A stretch of DNA of 64,000 bases, taken from contig NZ_FQTX01000002.1 of the NCBI RefSeq assembly GCF_900129045.1, positions 434,001 to 498,000 on the forward strand, in the 5' to 3' direction. The position numbers were made by a program, and so were the translations under genes. Positions 8,059-15,840 of the stretch are shown piece by piece. Source of the DNA: Bifidobacterium merycicum DSM 6492. Its GTDB lineage: Bacteria > Actinomycetota > Actinomycetes > Actinomycetales > Bifidobacteriaceae. Each line of letters opens with the position of its first letter. Position 1 is the first letter of the stretch. Under the pieces are notes generated by a model, which was given only the letters and a program-made list of their open reading frames with translations, searched no databases and was not told the origin of the DNA.

Positions 8059-10113
8059 GTGCCCAATATCGATAATTCTTCCGAATATTCCGAGCAGAGC
8101 ATCGTGAACGATGCCGCACCTACTTTCACCGAGCTTGGCGTGCCGGGCGCTTTGGCGCATGTACTCGCCAGCGACGGCAAGCGTACCGCTTTCCCCATCC
8201 AGGCGGACACTCTTCCCGACTCTCTTGCGGGTCGCGACATTCTTGGCCGTGGACGCACGGGTTCCGGCAAAACGCTTGCTTTCTCCATTCCGCTGGTGGC
8301 ACGTCTGGGTGTCAGCGAGCATGATGTCGCCGCCATCGAGCGTGAGGCCGATCGCCGCGGCAGTGCAGGGGGCAAGGCTGCGACCAATCTGCCGCGTCCT
8401 CGCGCTCTGGTGCTTGCCCCCACCCGTGAGCTCGCCAAGCAGATCGACGAGGTGCTGTTGCCGCTTGCGCAGGCGTATGGCATGACTACCACCACCGTGT
8501 ATGGCGGTGTGAAGTATTCCCGTCAGATCGCCGAGCTCAAGGCCGGTGCGCAAATCGTGGTCGGCTGCCCGGGCCGTTTGGAGGATCTGCTGCGTCAGAA
8601 CGCGCTTACGCTGAGCAGCGTCGAATGTGTGGTACTCGATGAGGCCGATGAGATGGCCGACATGGGCTTCCTGCCCGGCGTGGAGCGTCTGCTTGGCCAG
8701 ATTCCGGCCGATGCGCAGCATATGCTGTTCTCCGCGACGCTCGATCATGGCGTCGACAAGGTAGTGGAACGCTTCCTGCATGATCCGAAGGTGCACAGCG
8801 TTGACGACGCGACCAGCCCGGTCGATGAGATGACGCATCACGTGTTCGAGATCACCAAGGGCGATAAGCCCGAGATCGTACGCACCCTGGCTTCCGGCGC
8901 AGGCAAGCGCATCCTGTTCACCCGCACCAAGTTCCAGGCGAAGAAGCTTTCCCAGAGCCTGACCAAGCAGGGCATCCCGTGCGCCCAGTTGCACGGCAAC
9001 CTCAACCAGAACCAGCGCGACCGCAATCTCGCGGCCTTTGAAACCGGCGAGGTGAACGTGCTTGCCGCCACTGACGTGGCTGCACGCGGCATCGACGTCA
9101 GTGGCGTGGAGCTTGTGGTGCAGGTCGAGCCGCCGGAGGATCCGAAGGCGTTCCTGCATCGTTCCGGCCGTACCGCGCGTGCCGGCAACCAGGGCGACGT
9201 GGTTACGCTTGTGTTGCCTGAGCAGCGCCGCGAAACCAGGTTCATGCTGCGTAAGGCCGGTATCAAGGTCAAGCCCGTTGCCGTGACGGCCAAGTCCCCG
9301 GAGGTGCTGGAGCTGGTGGGCGAGCGCGCGGAGAAGATCGACGGCTGGGAGCTTTCCCCGCTGAAGAAGAAGACCAAGCCGTTGCCGAAGAAGGGCAAGG
9401 GGCGCAATAAGCGTGGCGGCGAGACTGAGACTGCCGGCGGCAGGCGTTCCGACGCTCCGAAGCGCAGGAAGAGGCAGGAGCAGACCGGGCGTTTCGACCG
9501 TTTCGATGAGTCCGATTACAGGGATTACGACGGCTACGACGAGTATGGTGCGCGTGGCGGTTATGACGAATGGTCGGATGATCGCGGTTTCGGCAAGAAG
9601 GGCAAGCATCATAAGCGCACTAAGCGTGACCGTTACGATTGGCAGGATCGCGATGGCCGTAACGATCGCAGGGGCCGCGGCGGCTATCAGGATCGTGATG
9701 ACCGCAAGGGGCGTGCCGATCGTAGGGATCGTGGCGGCCGAGGGGAGTCCTTCGATCGCAATGGTCGTTATGATGCGGTCGGGCGTGTTGTCGAGGAACC
9801 GCGTAAGGGCGGCAAGCGTGTGCATAAGAAGCCGATCCGCGTGGTCGAGGACCTGCGTGGTGAGGACGCCAAGCGTTATGATCGCCGCATGAACGCCAAG
9901 AAGGCGAAGTACGACGATCAATCGTCGCGCAAGAAGGGCAAGCGTGGCGGCGAACGGCAGCGTTATGACGATAATCGTCGTGATCAGCCGCGTTACGAGC
10001 AGCCGCGCCGTAGTGATAAGAAGCGCAACGGCGGCGACAATCGTCGTTCCGCGCAGGGCTTCCGCAAGCACAATAAGTCGAAGCGCACGCCGTTCCGTAA
10101 TTCGCACCGCTGA
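8059..10113 (+). CDS. DEAD-box ATP-dependent RNA helicase
   Basis: A GTG at 8059 with GAAAGG five bases upstream is taken as start. The 684-aa product shows the Q-motif region (FTELGV, FPIQADTLP), motif I GRGRTGSGKT (63-72), Ia PTRELA, CPGR in place of the usual TPGR, motif II DEAD (194-197), SAT (225), ARGID and HRSGRTARAG (from 367). From about residue 430 the protein is a basic, low-complexity Arg/Gly/Asp/Tyr tail typical of RNA-binding extensions in actinobacterial DeaD/RhlE-like helicases. Likely roles are ribosome assembly, mRNA turnover and cold adaptation. The repeated leader upstream suggests special regulation. Confidence 0.93.
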   Translation: MPNIDNSSEYSEQSIVNDAAPTFTELGVPGALAHVLASDGKRTAFPIQADTLPDSLAGRDILGRGRTGSGKTLAFSIPLVARLGVSEHDVAAIEREADRRGSAGGKAATNLPRPRALVLAPTRELAKQIDEVLLPLAQAYGMTTTTVYGGVKYSRQIAELKAGAQIVVGCPGRLEDLLRQNALTLSSVECVVLDEADEMADMGFLPGVERLLGQIPADAQHMLFSATLDHGVDKVVERFLHDPKVHSVDDATSPVDEMTHHVFEITKGDKPEIVRTLASGAGKRILFTRTKFQAKKLSQSLTKQGIPCAQLHGNLNQNQRDRNLAAFETGEVNVLAATDVAARGIDVSGVELVVQVEPPEDPKAFLHRSGRTARAGNQGDVVTLVLPEQRRETRFMLRKAGIKVKPVAVTAKSPEVLELVGERAEKIDGWELSPLKKKTKPLPKKGKGRNKRGGETETAGGRRSDAPKRRKRQEQTGRFDRFDESDYRDYDGYDEYGARGGYDEWSDDRGFGKKGKHHKRTKRDRYDWQDRDGRNDRRGRGGYQDRDDRKGRADRRDRGGRGESFDRNGRYDAVGRVVEEPRKGGKRVHKKPIRVVEDLRGEDAKRYDRRMNAKKAKYDDQSSRKKGKRGGERQRYDDNRRDQPRYEQPRRSDKKRNGGDNRRSAQGFRKHNKSKRTPFRNSHR

Positions 10114-10160
10114 TTCGGTGCCACGGCGGTAAGGTGGCGGCTCGGCTGCGGGGTCGCCGA

Positions 10161-10231
10161 AAAATGCGTTGAGGCCCGTTCCGCAAACCGTGTGTGCAGT
10201 ATGTGCTCACGGTTGTGGAACGGGCCTCAAC
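10161..10231 (-). terminator. terminator of the aldo/keto reductase gene
   Basis: Long inverted repeat: GTTGAGGCCCGTTCC plus GCAAACCGTG at 10168-10192 pairs with 10208-10231. On the minus strand it is followed by CATTTTT, giving a U-run. It also separates the convergent helicase gene. Confidence 0.8.
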
Positions 10232-10247
10232 GGGTATTGGCTTGGGT

Positions 10248-11114
10248 CTACATTTCCTCGTGCCAGTGCGGGTCCAGCGCTTTGCACCGGCCTTCGGGAT
10301 TGTCCATCAGCGCGATGTCGTGCATGTCCTGTTCGTCCAGTTCGAATCCGGTGATGCTCAGGTTCTCGCGTTGACGTTGCGCGTGCAGCGATTTCGGGAT
10401 CGATACATCTCCGATCTGCAGATGCCAGCGGAGCACGGTCTGCACTTCGGTCACGCCATGCTTGTGCGCTATGCGCTGGATCGTCTCGTCCTGCAGCATC
10501 TGATTGGCACGGCCCAGCGGACTCCAAGCTTGGGAGATGATGCCATGTGCGGCGTCGTATCGGCGCTGTTCGGTCTGCTGGAAGTAGGGGTGCAGCTCGA
10601 TCTGGTTGACGCTGGGGGTCACTGCGGTGGCACGAATCAGCATATCGATGTGACCGGGCAGGAAGTTGCTGACGCCGATATGCCTGATCAATCTGTCACG
10701 CTGTGCGTCGACAAGAGCCTGCCATGCCTCGACGTAGAGGCCTTGGGACGGGTTGGGCCAGTGGATCAGATACAGGTCGAGATAATCGAGTCCGAGCCGG
10801 CACAGGCTTTCCTCGATGCAGATGCGGGCCTTGTCGTATTGGTGGAAGCGTCCGGGCAGCTTCGAGGTGACGATGATGTCGTCACGCGGCACCGATGCCA
10901 TGCGAATCGCTTTGCCGACCGTGCCCTCGTTCTCATAGTTCACTGCGGTGTCGAGCAGTCGGTAACCGTTCTCCAGGGCCGAGGCGATGGCCTGCGCACC
11001 GGCGAATCCGCGTACCTGGTAGGTGCCGAATCCCATGGCGGGAAGCGCAAGCCCGTCATGAGCGGTGCGGATCGGCAATGGCGCGGCGGAAGGGGTGGTG
11101 GAATCGTTGCTCAT
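10248..11114 (-). CDS. aldo/keto reductase
   Basis: The start at 11114 has AAAGGA five bases upstream; the longer frame to 11168 has none. The 288-aa product is a TIM-barrel AKR with the catalytic tetrad Asp55 (LLDTAVNY), Tyr60, Lys85 (TSKLPGR) and His118 (LIHWP), plus GVSNF and NQIELHPYF. It should reduce aldehydes, ketones or keto sugars with NADPH; the motifs are closest to 2,5-diketo-gluconate reductase-type enzymes. The gene is monocistronic with its own terminator. Adjacency to the sugar operon (same strand, downstream) is suggestive, but a hairpin lies between them. Confidence 0.92.
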   Translation of the reverse strand: MSNDSTTPSAAPLPIRTAHDGLALPAMGFGTYQVRGFAGAQAIASALENGYRLLDTAVNYENEGTVGKAIRMASVPRDDIIVTSKLPGRFHQYDKARICIEESLCRLGLDYLDLYLIHWPNPSQGLYVEAWQALVDAQRDRLIRHIGVSNFLPGHIDMLIRATAVTPSVNQIELHPYFQQTEQRRYDAAHGIISQAWSPLGRANQMLQDETIQRIAHKHGVTEVQTVLRWHLQIGDVSIPKSLHAQRQRENLSITGFELDEQDMHDIALMDNPEGRCKALDPHWHEEM

Positions 11115-11156
11115 AGTGTTCCTTTGATGTCGAATCTTACGTCCGTCGATATAGCA

Positions 11157-11195
11157 GATGGGTGGCATGGCGTATGACCGGCCATACCACCCATC
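11157..11195 (-). terminator. hairpin between the hexulose-phosphate operon and the aldo/keto reductase
   Basis: A 15-bp stem with one mismatch (GATGGGTGGCATGGC against GCCATACCACCCATC). There is no clear U-run, so termination strength is uncertain. It lies just after hxlB on the minus strand. Confidence 0.5.
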
Positions 11196-11228
11196 GGGTT
11201 CGTTATGCGTGTGCTGCTCACGGGAGGC

Positions 11229-11780
11229 TCACTCCACGTTGGCGTGGTTGGCGTTCGCGTCGGCATCCGACACGTTGTCGCGGCGGGAGAGCATCAGACA
11301 CAGGGCGTCCAATGCGATGTGCACGGACTGGTCGAACAGCGAGCTCAACAGCTGGATGGATCCGCCCGTCTCGCCCTTTACTCGTCCCGGCACCACAATC
11401 ACGGCGTCGGCGGCATCGGCTAGGGGAGAGTCGGGCTTTGAGGTCACCGCAATGACCTTCACACCGAGCTTTTTGGCGGCTTCGGCGTCCTCCACGGTTC
11501 GTCGGGTCTTGCCGGAGCCGGAGATGGCCAACAGCACGTCGCCCTCATGCATGGACGGGCAGATGGTTTCACCCATCATGTAGCTCGTGTAGCCGATGTG
11601 CATCATGCGCATGGCGAAGCTGCGCGCCTGGAACCCGGACCGCCCTTCGCCGGCCGCGTAGACGCGGCTGTTCTTGGTGATCAGCGGCATGGCCTGTTCG
11701 AGGTCGTGCTCGTCCATTTTGGCGATGACGCCCTGTACTTCTTCGACGATCTGGTCGAGGATGCGTTCGTTGGTGCTCAT
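11229..11780 (-). CDS. hxlB: 6-phospho-3-hexuloisomerase-type SIS-domain protein
   Basis: The 183-aa product starts MSTNERIL at 11780, overlapping the end of the upstream gene by four bases. SIS-domain motifs are clear: AAGEGRSGFQARSFAMRMMHIG, GDVLLAISGSGKTRRTV, KVIAVTSKPDSPLA and VVVPGR-like text. It matches the PHI (HxlB) family, which isomerises 3-hexulose 6-phosphate to fructose 6-phosphate. Pairing with the HPS/KGPDC-type gene upstream strongly supports this. The C-terminal ANANHANVE tail is unusual. Whether the natural substrate is the formaldehyde-derived hexulose phosphate or another ketose phosphate is open. Confidence 0.88.
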   Translation of the reverse strand: MSTNERILDQIVEEVQGVIAKMDEHDLEQAMPLITKNSRVYAAGEGRSGFQARSFAMRMMHIGYTSYMMGETICPSMHEGDVLLAISGSGKTRRTVEDAEAAKKLGVKVIAVTSKPDSPLADAADAVIVVPGRVKGETGGSIQLLSSLFDQSVHIALDALCLMLSRRDNVSDADANANHANVE

Positions 11781-12397
11781 TGCATTTCCTTCCTGCATGC
11801 CTGGCATGCTGCTGTGATGTCGTCGGCCTTGGTGATGGCCGAACCCATGATGACGATGTCGATGTTCTCCTGCGCCAGAGCTGCGAGCTGATGCTGCTTG
11901 ATACCCCCTGCGATCGCTATATGGCGAATCTGCGGGAATCGCGCCTTGAATGCGCGCACCTGCGCGACCGGATCGGCCGTGGCACCGGAATCCACGGAGG
12001 TGTGCAGGCAGTATATCGCGTTCTGGAAGCCGCTGATGCGTTCGATGCGCTGCTCGTCGCATTCCAGCAGGTCGATCATCATTACCCTGCCGTGTGTTTC
12101 GGTGGACTTGGCGCATGTCTCCAGCGTGCCCATCGAGGCCGATCCCATGACCGTCAGGTAGTCGAATCCCAGATCGAATCCCAGATCGAACTCGTAGGCG
12201 CCTTCGTCGCAGGTTTTGATATCGGCAAGCACCGAGGTGTTGCCTGCCGCTTCAAGAACAGGACGGAGGGCGCGAAGCCCGAACTCCTTGGTCAGGGACG
12301 TGCCGATTTCGATGATGTCGGCCTGGCCGTCGATCGCCTGTATGATGCGTACCGCCTGTTCCACTGGCACGCGGTCGATGGCGACTTGCAGTTTCAT
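11777..12397 (-). CDS. 3-hexulose-6-phosphate synthase / 3-keto-L-gulonate-6-phosphate decarboxylase family
   Basis: The 206-aa product belongs to the orotidine 5'-phosphate decarboxylase suprafamily. It has Glu30 in IIEIGTSL, the metal/acid motif DIKTCD at 59-64, VMGSASMGT, and the C-terminal phosphate loop IAIAGGI plus IVIMGSAIT. Members either condense formaldehyde with ribulose 5-phosphate or decarboxylate 3-keto-gulonate 6-phosphate; the partner PHI favours HPS-like chemistry, the kinase and isomerase in the operon favour sugar-acid catabolism. An imperfect repeat FDLGFDLGFD lies at 70-79. AAAGGA precedes the start. Confidence 0.82.
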   Translation of the reverse strand: MKLQVAIDRVPVEQAVRIIQAIDGQADIIEIGTSLTKEFGLRALRPVLEAAGNTSVLADIKTCDEGAYEFDLGFDLGFDYLTVMGSASMGTLETCAKSTETHGRVMMIDLLECDEQRIERISGFQNAIYCLHTSVDSGATADPVAQVRAFKARFPQIRHIAIAGGIKQHQLAALAQENIDIVIMGSAITKADDITAACQACRKEMQ

Positions 12398-12449
12398 GAT
12401 GATCCTTTCTGCTGATTGATTGGCTTGTTAGGCGCGGTCGCCGCAGACT

Positions 12450-13421
12450 CTACAGGGAGAGTTCCTTGCGCGGTGTGGAAGCGATGAAATCGCGAAGCTC
12501 CTCGGCGGTCGGCAGACCTTCCGAATCGGAGACGCTGGTGACCTGGATGGCTCCCACCGCGTTGGCGCGTTCGAGCAGATGCCTGGTGTCGAGTCCCTCA
12601 AGCAATGCCGTGATGACACCGGAGGCGAAGCCGTCGCCGGCGCCTACGGTATCGACCACGTTGACCGTGAAGCTGGGGACCACGGTCTTCTGCACGGAAC
12701 TGTTGCCGTCCAGCTCGAACAGCGCCGAGCCTTCATCGCCGAGCTTGATGATGACCTTGCCGACTCCCATGTCGAGATAGAACTTTGCGATATCGTGCGG
12801 ATCGACGGCTCCGGAGAACAGGCGTCCCTCCTCAAGTCCGGGCATGAACACGTCGGATTTGGCCGCCAGCTTGTTGGTCGCGGCGATCATGGCTTCCTTG
12901 CCCGGCCAGAGGGTCGGGCGCGGATTCGGGTCGAACAACACGGTGACGCCATGCGATCGTGCCGCGTCCACCAGGTTGCTTACCGTGTCGTACGTGTTGG
13001 GGGCGAGCGCGGAGAAGATGCCGGTGACGTGCAGGATTTTCACGCCGTCGAAGTCGATGGTGTCTACGATGTCGGGCGTGGTCTGGGAGGCTGCGGAGCC
13101 TGAGCGGAAGTAGATGACTTTTGGCTCGCCGTCGCTGGAGCGTACTTTGAGCTGGTAGCCTGTTGCGGCTCCGGTCATGCGGCGGATGTTCGTGGTGTCG
13201 ATGCCGATGCCGTTCATGTATTCGAGGATGAGGTCACCTTGCCAGTCCTTGCCGAGCGTGGTCACATAGCTGACGGTGTGGCCTTGGCGGCTGACTCCGA
13301 TGGCCACGTTGAATTCGGCGCCGGCCATCTGCCTGGGCAGGGTGCGGGCTTCGAGATAGGTTTCGTTGGAATCGGCGATGAGGTTCACCATCGGTTCGCC
13401 GATGGTCATGACTTCTGACAT
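12450..13421 (-). CDS. PfkB-family sugar kinase (2-keto-3-deoxygluconate kinase-like)
   Basis: The 323-aa product has the N-terminal PfkB layout (TIGEPMVNL, GAEFNVAIGVSRQG), a middle FDPNPRPTLW, and the anion-hole/catalytic motif DTVGAGDGFASG with Asp263 as base. FDPNPRP and YFRSGSAAS are typical of KdgK-like ribokinase-family members. It would phosphorylate the imported sugar or keto-acid with ATP. The start has AAGGA upstream. It lies in the middle of the five-gene operon controlled by the LacI regulator. Confidence 0.85.
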   Translation of the reverse strand: MSEVMTIGEPMVNLIADSNETYLEARTLPRQMAGAEFNVAIGVSRQGHTVSYVTTLGKDWQGDLILEYMNGIGIDTTNIRRMTGAATGYQLKVRSSDGEPKVIYFRSGSAASQTTPDIVDTIDFDGVKILHVTGIFSALAPNTYDTVSNLVDAARSHGVTVLFDPNPRPTLWPGKEAMIAATNKLAAKSDVFMPGLEEGRLFSGAVDPHDIAKFYLDMGVGKVIIKLGDEGSALFELDGNSSVQKTVVPSFTVNVVDTVGAGDGFASGVITALLEGLDTRHLLERANAVGAIQVTSVSDSEGLPTAEELRDFIASTPRKELSL

Positions 13422-13470
13422 TGGTGTTCCTTAGGGTTGCGGTCGGTTGGTTGTTGTGGTTGATGGTGTT

Positions 13471-14220
13471 TTAGGAGTGTGCGATGGCGTGGCGTACGAT
13501 GTCGACTTGTTCGGCGACCTGTTCGGCCGGGATGGGGAATTCGAGGAAGACGGGGATGCTGGCGGACAGTCGGTCGAGCATGGGTTGCCAGTCGATGACA
13601 CCGTCCTGAAGCATGGTGGTGGCGAGCTGGCTTTTGTCTTGTGAGCCGTTGACGTTCTTCAGGTGGAACACGGTGATGTAGTCCACGAGTCGGTTGAACG
13701 CCTGCTGTGCGTTTTCGTCGCGCCAGTACCAGTTGCCCAGGTCGAAGGTGTATCCGATGGTGGATCCGTTCGCCGTAATGTGGTCCAGCGATGCCTGGGT
13801 GCAGGCGAAGGTGCCGTTTTGCGGCGTCTGGTCGTTTTCGATGCTCAAGGTCAGGTTGCGTGCGGCGGCTTGGTTGTCGATGCGCTGCAGCACGGTGGCG
13901 TCCACGTCCTTGATGTCGCCTTGGTTGAATTTCACGTTGCGTGCGCCCATGCGCGCCGCTTCGCCGAGGTATTGCTCGAACTGTGGGTTGGGCTCGCCGT
14001 TGACGGTGATCGATTCGGGTACTGAGTAGAACAGCGTCATGTGCTGTTGTGCGGCGGCGTTGGCGATGGCGTCGTATTCGGCGTTGTCTGCGATGTACTC
14101 CCGGCGTACTTCCGCGAGGGTGATGCCGTGCGCGGCGATGGTGGCGAGCAGTTCGGATTGCGGTGTGCCGTTGCGCAGCGCGTCCATGTATACGAGGGTG
14201 TTGATGCCGATGGTGGTCAT
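13471..14220 (-). CDS. sugar-phosphate isomerase/epimerase (xylose isomerase-like TIM barrel)
   Basis: The 249-aa product from the ATG at 14220 (AAAGGA upstream) has AP-endonuclease-2-like TIM barrel features: INTLVYMDALRNG at strand 1, EVRREYI at strand 2, LSIENDQTP with a metal-binding Glu, TFDLGNWYW with Asp, VFHLKNV with His, and VFLEFPI with Glu near the end. These match the metal-dependent sugar isomerase/epimerase family. It likely interconverts an epimer of the substrate before phosphorylation. A longer open frame upstream is a chance extension into the transporter gene and was not used. Confidence 0.82.
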   Translation of the reverse strand: MTTIGINTLVYMDALRNGTPQSELLATIAAHGITLAEVRREYIADNAEYDAIANAAAQQHMTLFYSVPESITVNGEPNPQFEQYLGEAARMGARNVKFNQGDIKDVDATVLQRIDNQAAARNLTLSIENDQTPQNGTFACTQASLDHITANGSTIGYTFDLGNWYWRDENAQQAFNRLVDYITVFHLKNVNGSQDKSQLATTMLQDGVIDWQPMLDRLSASIPVFLEFPIPAEQVAEQVDIVRHAIAHS

Positions 14221-14342
14221 GTTCGGTCCTTTGCAAGTGGTGTTGTTACGGGTGGCGTTTGCCTGCGTGATGCATTGCGATGTAGGGGTGCCGGCAGGCC
14301 GGGGCAGGAGACCGGCCGGCCGGCATGGTGTTTGGAACGTTT

Positions 14343-15668
14343 CTAGAACAGCAGCAGGGAGGCGAGTCCCATGATGGGGAAGGTGCACAGCCAGTAGACC
14401 GGCACGCCGTTCTTGAGGAACGTCTTCGGCTCGAGCTCGTTGTATTCGACGGCCCACATGTTCCACGACTGGGTCACGCAGCTGGAGATGCAGGTCATGG
14501 ACGGTACCACGAGCAGTGCGAACAGGAACCAGGCGTTGAACACGCCCATGCCCATCAGGATGCTGATGACTGCGGATCCTGCGCCATAGAGCTCGAGCGG
14601 GCCGCGGAACAGTGCCAGCGGGGCGAGGATGCACACTGCAATGGCGAGGATCATCTCGTTGTTGGGCACCACGGAGGTCAGCGCCGGGCCGAAGTCGGCC
14701 ATCACGGTGACGGCGGCGTGCTGGAAGAAACGCAGCACGAGCAGCATGATGATGAGGCTGCCGATGTCGCCGATGGCGGTTTTTGCCGTGGAGTTGAGGA
14801 TGTTGACGAATCCCTTGTAGGTCTTCATGTGGCCGGTGCCGAGGAAGGCGATGATGGAGGCCAAGAACAGTGCCGGCACGGCATCCCATTGGAAGATGAT
14901 GCTCAGCGCGACCGGTACGACCGGCCGCAGGTAGGTCCAGATGGGCACCTGGGGGATTTCGACGTTGCGTTCGTCCGGGTCGCCCACTTCGTACGGCTTG
15001 CCGTTCTTGATGGCCTTGGCGTTGATGAGGATGAAGACGATCACGCCGATCATCTGTACGATCATCGCGGCGATGCCGAAGCGCAGATAGTGGCCGCCCC
15101 ATTCGATGACCTGACCGTCGGGGGACTTGTAATCCTGGTAGAAGGCCGCGAACTGCACGAACAGCACGCTGTTGATCCACATGGCGGCGCCGATGGAAAG
15201 CGTGAACACCGGCACTGCGACGCGCTTGGGTACACCGAGGCGGCCGAGGATGGGGAAGAGGATCACGCCGATGGCGATGGCGGAGCCGACGCCGTAGGCG
15301 CTGGTGAAGATGAGGCAGGTGACCAGGGCCGTGCAGATGGTGGCCAGCACCGGGCTTTTCTCGCCGACCTTGGCGGTGCGGTAGGAGATGGAGGCGGCGA
15401 TGCCGGTGTCAACGAGCACACGGCCGAACCATGCGCCGCAGATGATCTGGATGATGGTCGATCCGTAGGTGAGCGCCGGCTGGGCGAAGGTCTCTTCGAT
15501 GACGTTGAAAGGTTTGCCTATGCCGAACGGGACGCCGAGGAAGTAGACCAGCGTCCAGACGATGGTGAGGATGAAGAATCCGATGGTGAGATTGCCGCCC
15601 TTCATCGCGTAGATAACGAAGCAGATGAAAGAGGCGATCAGCAGCAGGCCCATGACCCAGATGATCAT
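14343..15668 (-). CDS. ion-transporter superfamily permease (GntP/CitMHS-like)
   Basis: The 441-aa product is hydrophobic throughout with about 11-12 membrane segments. Re-entrant-type text such as GAWFGRVLVDTGIAASISYR, TSAYGVGSAIAIGVILFPIL and GAGSAVISILMGMGVFN, and the overall two-repeat plan, fit secondary carboxylate or sugar-acid transporters. It is first in the operon after the operator cluster, so it should import the substrate for the isomerase, kinase and HPS-like genes. GGAGGAGC precedes the start. The exact family could also be a DcuC- or SLC13-related group. Confidence 0.72.
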   Translation of the reverse strand: MIIWVMGLLLIASFICFVIYAMKGGNLTIGFFILTIVWTLVYFLGVPFGIGKPFNVIEETFAQPALTYGSTIIQIICGAWFGRVLVDTGIAASISYRTAKVGEKSPVLATICTALVTCLIFTSAYGVGSAIAIGVILFPILGRLGVPKRVAVPVFTLSIGAAMWINSVLFVQFAAFYQDYKSPDGQVIEWGGHYLRFGIAAMIVQMIGVIVFILINAKAIKNGKPYEVGDPDERNVEIPQVPIWTYLRPVVPVALSIIFQWDAVPALFLASIIAFLGTGHMKTYKGFVNILNSTAKTAIGDIGSLIIMLLVLRFFQHAAVTVMADFGPALTSVVPNNEMILAIAVCILAPLALFRGPLELYGAGSAVISILMGMGVFNAWFLFALLVVPSMTCISSCVTQSWNMWAVEYNELEPKTFLKNGVPVYWLCTFPIMGLASLLLF

Positions 15669-15704
15669 GATGCTCCTCCTTGAGCCGTGATGGTTGTTGT
15701 TTCA

Positions 15705-15798
15705 GTGTACTCGGTCGTTATGTTGACCGATTTAGTTTACCGGTTACGTTTATCGGTTAACAACAAGGGTACACTACAATATGTGTACCGGTTAACTA
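15705..15798 (-). promoter_or_regulatory. operator/promoter cluster of the sugar operon
   Basis: Three 13-bp tandem units lie at 15722-15734 (GTTGACCGATTTA), 15735-15747 (GTTTACCGGTTAC) and 15748-15760 (GTTTATCGGTTAA), with a fourth (GTGTACCGGTTAAC) at 15784-15797. Each centres on a near-palindromic ACCGGT core of LacI-family type. On the minus strand TTGTTA and TAAACT with 18 bases between could be -35 and -10 boxes, overlapped by the repeats. The adjacent LacI-type gene is the obvious ligand-responsive repressor. Confidence 0.65.
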
Positions 15799-15840
15799 CG
15801 GCGTGTCTAAAGCGGTTTCAGGGATTTTGTCCTATGAATA

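Noticed and set aside
7738-10107. Very long minus-strand open frame opposite the DEAD-box helicase
   Set aside because: It is an antisense shadow of a GC-rich, Asp/Arg-rich gene; it has no ribosome site and repetitive Leu/Ile/Thr composition without domains.
12160-12200. 12-bp tandem repeat in the HPS-like gene (FDLGFDLGFD) as an insertion
   Set aside because: Spacing between the DIKTCD motif and the VMGSA strand appears the same as in typical HPS proteins, so it looks like chance similarity of adjacent helix residues rather than an added segment.
13471-15180. 569-aa fusion of permease antisense-frame sequence with the isomerase
   Set aside because: Upstream 320 residues are an out-of-frame read of the permease gene; a ribosome site and ATG at 14220 define the isomerase.
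14325-15683. 452-aa plus-strand open frame opposite the permease
   Set aside because: Asp/Glu/His-rich composition is the typical complement of a hydrophobic membrane protein gene; no ribosome site.
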